This document shows positions 18,273-24,556 of a stretch of 24,556 nucleotides of DNA, piece after piece. The stretch is taken from positions 274,556-299,111 of the forward strand of contig KQ482038.1 of NCBI GenBank assembly GCA_001430745.1. Reading direction: 5' to 3'. The translations under genes and the position numbers were made by a program. The first letter of the stretch is position 1. Each line of letters begins with the position of its first letter. This DNA is from Auxenochlorella pyrenoidosa. Its lineage: Eukaryota; Chlorophyta; Trebouxiophyceae; Chlorellales; Chlorellaceae. The notes beneath the pieces are model-generated. The model saw only the letters and a list, made by a program, of their open reading frames with translations, searched no databases and was not told the origin of the DNA.

Positions 18273-21200
18273 ATGAAGAGCTCTCTCCTCACGATCTCCA
18301 AGGACAGCGGCACCCTTCCCTTGCGCTGCCCCTGCAGGTGCCGCACTTTCGGCATGCGGGGCCAGGACAAGGCGGCCCGCAATGTGCAGGCTGCAGGCGC
18401 CGGCGCTGAGGTGCTCACGGCCACTGTGCTGGCGGCTGTTACCGTCGTGCTCGCTTTTGGCGTCTGTAGCATCGCACTGGTGGGTCGCAGCCTCGTTGAC
18501 GAGTGTTTGGCCGCCATCAAAACACTACCTGCCTTCATCAACACTGCCGTCTTAGCATGCCGTGTCCTCTGTCAAGGCACTGATTGCCCATCTGCTGGCC
18601 ACCCAGGCGAGCATGGAGAGACTAGGCAGCTCCTACCCTGCCGCTGCGGCGACGCTGGCGCCGTACGTCTCGGTGGGTGCTGGCAGGGGGTCATCAGATG
18701 GGTGCTGGGGCCGAGAGTCGATGCTGTAGCGGTCGGAACTTGCGGCAACTGTGTGGTGCAGAGGTCATGGGCCAGCTGCATGCCAGGGGCGGCCTGCCAG
18801 CCTGGCGCACGGCCCTCTGCCTGCCAGCCCGCTCATCCTCTTATGCCCGCTGCTCTTCACTGCTGCCGTCGCAGGCCATCAACAGCGCCATGTCTTTCCT
18901 GGATTACTTTGCATTCTCCTCCTCCGGCCTCGCCGACATCGAGGCCAACACAACTGGCAGGGTCCAGGGCGCCACGGACGGCCGCTCAGCCCTGGCCCAG
19001 TTCATCGATGACTGGTGCGCCGCTGCATGCGCCGCCACCTGCGATATAGCCCGACAGGCCGAAGATGCAAGCACGCAAGCTGTGGGCCTGCGCATAGGTG
19101 GTGTTGTCGCATCCGCCTACGGTCCGGTCCCGTGGGTGGGGCCTCCGACAGCGCCCTGCATCCCTGCGCCACAGCCCTGCCTGGGCAGCGGGGCTCACCT
19201 GCAGACCCGTGCCCCTTCCTGAGCAGGGGCGAGTTCGCGCTGTACGCGGTTGCCATGCCGCTGTTGCTGCTGCTGTCGGTGAGCACCTTGACAGAGTGGC
19301 CCGCACTCGTCAGCCCCCTGCCTGGCCCTGTTGATCCTGCTGGTCCTTGCCTTGTTTCTTGAAATCAGCAGTTGCTAGCCCAGAACGCATGGCAACCGAG
19401 TTGCCCTGCTTTCTGAGTGGCTGCCACGGAGGACGCCTCTCTTTCCCACACCTGTCCTGCAGGCCATTCCTTACCCCGCGACCGACCCCATCTTCCCCAT
19501 CGTCGAGGGCGGCAAGCTCTACCATGTTTTCACCGCGACCGTAGACGGGGAGTACGAGTGGCTGCGCATGGTGACGCAGTGCGATCCGCAGGAGGTGACG
19601 GTGGAGCTGGCGCGCTGCTTCTTTGCGGCCCACCCGTCCTTGGGCGAGGTGCTCGAGGTGAGCCGCGCGCACTCAGGAGGCATGCATCAGACTGGTCACG
19701 GCGCTGGGGTCATTCAGCCTGTGATGAATGGCCCAGGACTTTCAGCAGCAGCGCCCTGTGCTGGGGACCAGCAGCGCCCTTGCCAACCCTTCCACCCTAG
19801 CAGGTGCCCAGCACCAGCCCTGAACCGCTTGCGGCCGGCAGCAGCAGCCGCAGTGGCGGCGGCAGCGCCTGCGACCCCCCCGGAGGCAGCCCGGCCGGGC
19901 CCAGGCTGCAGGGTGGCCCTGCGCTCGAGCACACAGGCATGGAGCGCAGGCTCAGTGTCGGCATAAGCGGCGCGGGCAGCGACAGCGTGCCTGGCAGCTT
20001 TTGGCGCCCATGGACACAGGTGAGGAATGATGCTGCCAGCTGGCGTGCAGTGCGCGTCCAAGTGTGGGTATGCAGGCGGGAGGAGAGGTGTGGCTAACAA
20101 GTCTCCTGAGAACAGCAGCTCGAGTTGCGAGCTGGAGTGAAGTTGCAACTGACGCCTCACAAGCTGCCATGCCCGCCCTTCTGCAGGGGCAGCCCCCAGT
20201 GGAGGACAGCCTCGACAAAGAGAATGCTGGCAAGTATGCGATGGCCCCGGCACTGTTGGCCGAGGGCGGCGGAGTTCGCTGCATCCCAGGACTCTCCTCA
20301 CAGGACCTGTCAGCTGCTCAATCAAATTTGCCTGTTCCTCGCGCCATTGCTGTAGGCGCAAATGTGGCGGGCAGCTCACGGCCTGCAATTAGGCCCTGCA
20401 TCACCGTGATGGCGCAAGCGGTGAGTCCAGCGACGTAGAGCAAGTCCTAATGGTGGGCTGGCGGTGTAGGAGCCGGTTGGGTGCGCAAGCTTGCATGTGC
20501 CGCCTGCCTCTGCTGTGCTGAAAGCACCATACCCAAGCGCCTTTTCCGCTACCACGTTGCCTGCCCCCTTGCTCCCACCCTGGCGCCTGTAGTGCCTGCG
20601 AGACCTGGACCAGGGGCAGAATGAGGCTGTTTTTGATACTGAGAGCCTGCCCAAGGAGGTGGAGGTGCACCAGGTGTGGACGCCCTCAAGCACTGCTGTG
20701 CCGCCTGCCCTGTGTGGCAGCACCATGCTGCCTGCCTTCCATGGCCGGGCAGGGCAACGACTGCAGCGTGCATGGCATGTTTCTCGGCTCCTTGACGCCT
20801 GTGCCAGCTCTGCTGCCGGTGCCTTGGCAGGCAGAGGCGGGCAAGGGTGGGGACACCAAGCTGCTGCGGATGGACAAGGTGGGTGCTGGCAGGGCCGGTT
20901 GCCACCGCGGGGAGAGCGCTGCAGCGGCTGCAGCCGGCCGTTCCGACCGCCTAGCTCGAGTCGGTAGCAAATGCTTGCAGGCAGCTGCCTGACAGTCTGC
21001 AGCAGGCTGGTAAAGAAGAGCGCGCGTACAGTTGGGCATGCAAGCTGCTGAGCGCATCAGCCGCGGTCTGTGCCCTGCCCAGGGCTCAGTTAGCAAACAT
21101 TGTCCCTTGCAGGCGGAGCTAGGCGTCGACAAGACCACTGCAGGCTTGAAGATGTGGAACCTGCTGCTGCAGCAGGTTACGCAGCTGCAGCAGCAGGTCA

Positions 21201-21520
21201 CGCAGCTGCAGCAGGTTACGCAGCTGCAGCAGCAGGTCACGCAGCTGCAGCAGGTTACGCAGCTGCAGCAGCAGGTCACGCAGCTGCAGCAGGTTACGCA
21301 GCTGCAGCAGCAGGTCACGCAGCTGCAGGAGCAGGTTGCCGAGGTGCGGGATGACCAGCGCATGGTGGGTGGGCTTTGATGCCAGCTGTTGTGGGTGGAC
21401 GGCGCGCAGCAGCAGGGTTGGCTCTGCCCGCACTGTGCAAGTGTTGCGGCATCCGGCCGCAGATTGTACACGATGCTCCTTCCAGTGCAGATCGTCGCAT
21501 GCACGGCAGCTGTTAAGTAG
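18273..21520 (+). CDS. Gene 7: membrane protein with C-terminal coiled-coil repeats
   Basis: Exons: 18273-18479, 18556-18672, 18875-19014, 19227-19278, 19463-19657, 19804-20019, 20187-20420, 20593-20673, 20831-20878, 21113-21364 and 21491-21520 (stop TAG). All phases join to about 523 residues. Features in order: a membrane span (VLTATVLAAVTVVLAFGVCS); helical KALIAHLLATQASMERLGSS; FLDYFAFSSSGLADIEAN; a second hydrophobic stretch (LYAVAMPLLLLLS); a folded-looking segment (IFPIVEGGKLYHVFTATVDG, EYEWLRMVTQCDPQEVTVEL); Ser/Gly/Pro-rich linkers; and a coiled coil of four 13-residue QVTQLQQQVTQLQ repeats. It ends in IVACTAAVK. The family is not recognised. The start is uncertain. Upstream segments (17675 ATG; about 17931-17955; about 18176-18218; 18264 on) can be joined in phase to extend the N-terminus. 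The intron 18480-18555 (76 bases) is doubtful; see findings. Confidence 0.68.
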
Positions 21521-22110
21521 GCTGGGGACACAGGAGCACAGCAGGAGTGAGTGGGCGCATGCAAGTATGCAGAGTTGACTAGCGGTTGCTGTCTGAGCTT
21601 GCAATGCAGCAGCTTAGTCAGCGCTATTACAGGGTGGCCTCAACGGTGCTTTGGAGGGCTTTCAGCAGCAGGCAGCATGTAGCTGGATGCCTAAATAGTG
21701 TGGAACTGGCATGTGGCATGACTCTCGATCAAGCACGCCGCCAGTGCGTTTTTCCCAACAGCTGCCTCCCGGCTCCTTCCCGCAGTCCAGCGCATACTGA
21801 GGCCGGCTATGCACGGTGAGCAGGCGAATTCGGCCAGCAGCACGCTACCAGCCTCTGGCCAACCGAAGGTGGCGACATGGTAGCCGCTGACCCCCACGTG
21901 CTGTGAAAATATGTGTCCGCTTGCAATTTGTTTCGCCCTGCTTTGCTATGGCACGATTTCTGCTAGCCTGCTTGTCATGTGAACTAGCAACACGATAGTA
22001 CGACTGCAATCAAACCTGCGACATGTAGAGGCTGGCTTATACTCCAGGTGCCACCCCGCACTGCCAGGCCGAGGCGCCGCCGCGGCACCGCCACCAGGCG
22101 CCATCAGCAC
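20640..22110 (+). repeat. Left arm of a large inverted duplication
   Basis: Reading outward from the centre, this arm matches the reverse complement of about 23005-24431 through exons, introns and 3' flank. Shared landmarks are the AEAGKGGDTKLLRMDK exon, the coiled-coil exon, the VACTA last exon, GGCCGAATTCGCCTGCTCACC-type sequence near 21820, CTTGCAATTTGTTTCGCCCT near 21925 and CTTATACTCCAGG near 22036. Similarity by eye is roughly 85-90%, with indels. Confidence 0.88.
21173..21328 (+). repeat. Four exact-period 39-base coding repeats
   Basis: Four copies of a 39-base unit beginning CAGGTTACGCAGCTGCAG encode QVTQLQQQVTQLQ. Each unit is one six-residue block plus one seven-residue block. They form most of the coiled coil of gene 7; gene 8 has one unit. 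Confidence 0.95.
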
Positions 22111-23004
22111 CGCCAGCGCTGCTGCTGTTGTGGCGTCCGACCGCAGAACTGCTGGCACCTGCCATTCACTGCTGCTTGCCATAGCCGCGCAGAGCTACCT
22201 CACAGCTGTGTAGTGCGTGCTGCGAGCGTCCTGACTGAGCAGCCTCCCACTTGCAGGCAGCGGGGCCGGCTGGCTAGCGCTCGCCCATTAATCCAGCGTG
22301 TCCACATGGCTCGCTGCAGCATGAAGGAGTGGAAATGCATGAGCAAGACGTGCACGCTGCAGGTCAGACCCGTAGTTGGGGCAGGGGTGGCAGGGGCCAT
22401 TAGACACGCAAGGTCGGCGCAAAAGCAGAGCTGGGCTGCTGCACTCCTGACCAATCAAGGCTATGCCTCTGAAATCAAACCAGAGTTTATGTCCCTTCCC
22501 TGGCTGTTCCCCACCTGAATCATTAAAGGTCGCAAAGAGGCAAAAAAGAGGACCCGCAGGGCCAGGGCTGCCCTGCGCCGCTCAACAGCAACGGCGCCGC
22601 CGTTTACTGCTGGTTAGACGAGAGCGCTTCTGCTGCTTTCTCATTGACTGCCAGTACTGTGCTGCTGCTGCTGCTGCCTGGGTCGCGCCGCAGAATTGGT
22701 GGGCTCTTGCGAGCAGGGCAGCCACAGCTGCGGCGGCGGCGGTGCGCACAGCGTTGTCTACAGCTGTGCAGCATCGATGACATCACGCTCGCTGCGTTGC
22801 GGACCTCCTGTAGCCCATCAAGCCGCTCTCTCGGTACTTGCGCGGCCGTTGGTCATTTGCGACGCTACCGGGAGAACTCGCTGCGGTGGGGCTGCGCCTC
22901 AAGCAGGCGGGGCGTCGTTCTGCCCACTCAATGCAGATCACATGTCTTGAGAGGCGCAACAGAGCGAAACACGGGAGAGCGTTGCGACATTTGACATCTG
23001 AACA
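22111..23004. other. Loop between the inverted arms; no gene seen
   Basis: About 0.9 kb separates the arms. It holds short GCT-rich stretches near 22115 and 22665, followed by loosely similar GCGCCGCAGAAT-like and GTCCGACCGCAGAA-like sequence. No splice-consistent frame, transposase or RNA gene is recognised. Confidence 0.5.
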
Positions 23005-24431
23005 CCACTGCTAGCGCTTGGTGGCGGTGCCGCAGCAGCACCTCTGCCTGGCAGTGCCAGGTGGCCCCTGGAGTATAAGCCAGCCTCTCCAGTGATTCCA
23101 GGCCGTTTTCTGGAACTTTGTGTCGCAGGTTTGATTGCAGTCATACTATCGTGTTGCTAGTTCACATGGCAAGCAGGCTAGCAGATTCGTGCCATAGCAA
23201 AGCAGGGCGAAACAAATTGCAAGCGGACACATACTTTCACAGCACGTGGGGGTTAGCGGCTACCATGTCGCCACCTTCGGTGGGCCAGAGGCTGGTAGCG
23301 TGCTGCTGGCCGAATTCGCCTGCTCACCGTGCATAGCCGGCCTCGCGCAGTATGCGCTGGACTGCAGGACAGGAGCTTGGAGGCAGCGGTTGAAAAAAAC
23401 GCACTGGCGGCGTGCTTGATCAAAAGTCATGCCACATGCAGTTCCACACTGTAAGGGCATCCAGCTACCTGCTGCCTGCTGCAGGAAGCCCTCCAGGGCA
23501 TCGATTAGACCACCCAACAATAGCGCCGACTATGCTGCTGCATCGCAAGCTCAGACAGCAAACGCCAGTCCAGTCTGCATACTTGCTTGCGCCCACTCAC
23601 TCCTGGTGCGTTCCAGTGTGTCTCCAGCCTACTCGACAACTGCCGTGCATGCGACCATCTGCAAAGGAAGGAGTATCGTGTACAATCTGCTGCCAGATGC
23701 CACAGCACTCGCACAGTGCGGGCAGAGCCATCCCATACTCTCTGCTGCACGCCAGCCACTCGACAGCTGGCCTCCAACCCCACCCACCATGCCCTCGTCA
23801 TCGCGCATCTCGGCAGTCTGCAGCTGTAGCTGCGTGACCTGCTGCTGCAGCTGCGTAACCTGCTGCTGCAGCAGGTTACACAGCTTTGGGCCTGCAGTGG
23901 TCTCGCCGACGCCTAGCTCCGCCTGCGAGGGACAGTGTTTGCTAACTGAGCCCTGGGCAGGGCACAGACCCCACGCGGCTGGGGCGCTCAGCAGCTTGCA
24001 TGCCCAACTGTACGCGCGCTCTTCTTACCAGCCTGCTGCAGACCCTCAGGCAGCTGCCTGCAAGCATTTGCTACCGACTCGAGCTAGGCGGTCGGAACGG
24101 CCGGCTGCAGCCGCTGCAGTGCTCTCCCCGCGGTGGCAACCGGCCCTGCCAGCACCCACCTTGTCCATCCGCAGCAGCTTGGTGTCCCCACCCTTGCCCG
24201 CCTCTGCCTGCAAGGCACTGGCAGCAGAGCTGACAAAGGCGTTAAGGAGCCGAGAAACATGGCATGCATGCTGCAGTCGTTGCCTGCCCCTCGCTGGACC
24301 AGCAGACAGTCTGCAGGGTGCTGCCACACAGGGCAGGCGGCACTGCAGTGCTCGAGGGCGTCCCCGCCTGGTGCATCTGCTCCTCCACCTGCTTGCGCAG
24401 GCTTGCAGCGTTGTTGGCAGCGCTGCCAACC
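23005..24431 (-). repeat. Right arm of the large inverted duplication
   Basis: Counterpart of 20640-22110 in reverse orientation; it carries gene 8. Inner boundary near GGTGGCGGTGCCGCAGCAGC (about 23020), outer boundary near the palindrome at 24414-24431. Confidence 0.88.
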
Positions 24432-24475
24432 CAACCTGGTGCAGCTGCATCAGGTGTTGTCGGCAGCGCTGCCAT
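23629..24475 (-). CDS. Gene 8: short convergent relative of the gene 7 C-terminus
   Basis: Exons on the minus strand: 24368-24475 (ATG, MAALPTTPDAAAPGWVGSAA then NNAASLRKQVEEQMHQ), 24160-24207 (AEAGKGGDTKLLRMDK, identical to gene 7), 23788-23922 (AELGVGETTAGPKLCNLLLQ, one QVTQLQ repeat unit, DDEGM) and 23629-23658 (MVACTAVVE, stop TAG). This gives 106 residues, all phases agree, and there is no premature stop. Compared with gene 7 the coiled-coil exon is exactly 117 bases (three repeat units) shorter. The first donor is GC (CACCAG|GCGGGG) where gene 7 has GT. It lacks the membrane part of gene 7. It could be a young coiled-coil gene, a fragment of a longer gene, or a decaying copy; the intact frame argues against simple decay. 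Confidence 0.6.
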
Positions 24476-24518
24476 CAATTTTGCAAGCCTGCCCAAGGAA
24501 GTTGAACAACCGCACCAG
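24372..24518. repeat. Second, smaller inverted duplication at the right edge
   Basis: Minus strand 24431-24372 (GGCAGCGCTGCCAAC, GCAAGCCTGCGCAAG, CACCAG) matches plus strand 24462-24518 (GGCAGCGCTGCCATC, GCAAGCCTGCCCAAG, CACCAG). GTTGGCAGCGCTGCCAAC at 24414-24431 is itself a perfect 18-base palindrome. The plus-strand copy reads ASLPKEVEQPHQ, close to SLPKEVEVHQ of gene 7. A third family copy probably begins here and continues beyond the window. Confidence 0.75.
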
Positions 24519-24556
24519 GCCCAGGAAGTGGAACAGCGGCCCAAGAGCAGCTCGCG

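Noticed and set aside
21173..21328. Regular direct repeats as a CRISPR array
   Set aside because: The repeats are contiguous, in frame and coding, without unique spacers, in a eukaryotic gene.
20686..21564. Cys-rich minus-strand frame with repeated CVTCC motifs
   Set aside because: It is the antisense reading of the 39-base coiled-coil repeats of gene 7.
20640..24431. Inverted arms as the ends of a transposon
   Set aside because: The arms are made of a host-type gene's exons and introns; no transposase, integrase or target-site duplication is visible, though a foldback element is not excluded.

Overview
The window looks like nuclear DNA of a GC-rich, intron-dense green alga, probably a trebouxiophyte of the Chlorella type (an inference from sequence style, not a search). 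The reasons are short exons, C-rich introns ending in (C)TGCAG, occasional GC-AG introns, Ala/Gln-rich low-complexity protein segments, TGTAA-type poly(A) signals, and a plant-type homologue of the Arabidopsis At4g00755 family. A 350-base run of N marks a draft assembly. Gene models were built by hand from splice sites, reading phase and protein resemblance. Where exon phases join without remainder I treat the junction as well supported.

Layout. (1) 1-407: last exon of a plus-strand gene, convergent with gene 1. (2) Gene 1, 852-3678 minus: At4g00755-like (F-box family) protein without an obvious F-box. (3) Gene 2, 3866-6076 plus: SH3BGRL/glutaredoxin-like protein with a long Ala-rich tail, divergent from gene 1. 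(4) Gene 3, 6225-9676 plus: JMJD5/KDM8-type JmjC dioxygenase with all catalytic residues. (5) Gene 4, 10193-13147 minus: polytopic membrane protein interrupted by the assembly gap. (6) Gene 5, 13538-14314 minus: small unrecognised protein. (7) Gene 6, 14870-16290 minus: second polytopic membrane protein. (8) About 16.4-17.7 kb: no supported gene. (9) Gene 7, 18273-21520 plus: membrane protein ending in a coiled coil built of 13-residue repeats. (10) Gene 8, 23629-24475 minus: a short convergent relative of the gene 7 3' end. It lies in the right arm of an inverted duplication with arms of about 1.4 kb around a loop of about 0.9 kb. A third fragment, flipped again, starts at the right edge.

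Two structural themes stand out. First, exon-intron junctions of genes 1 and 3 have been copied in tandem into the adjoining introns at five separate places. These intronic echoes mostly still carry a usable splice site. Second, the 3' module of gene 7 has been duplicated in inverted orientation together with its introns, and the number of coiled-coil repeats differs between copies (four against one). No operon-like functional linkage between the genes is visible. The window reads as ordinary nuclear gene neighbourhood plus a young, rearranging duplication at its right end.
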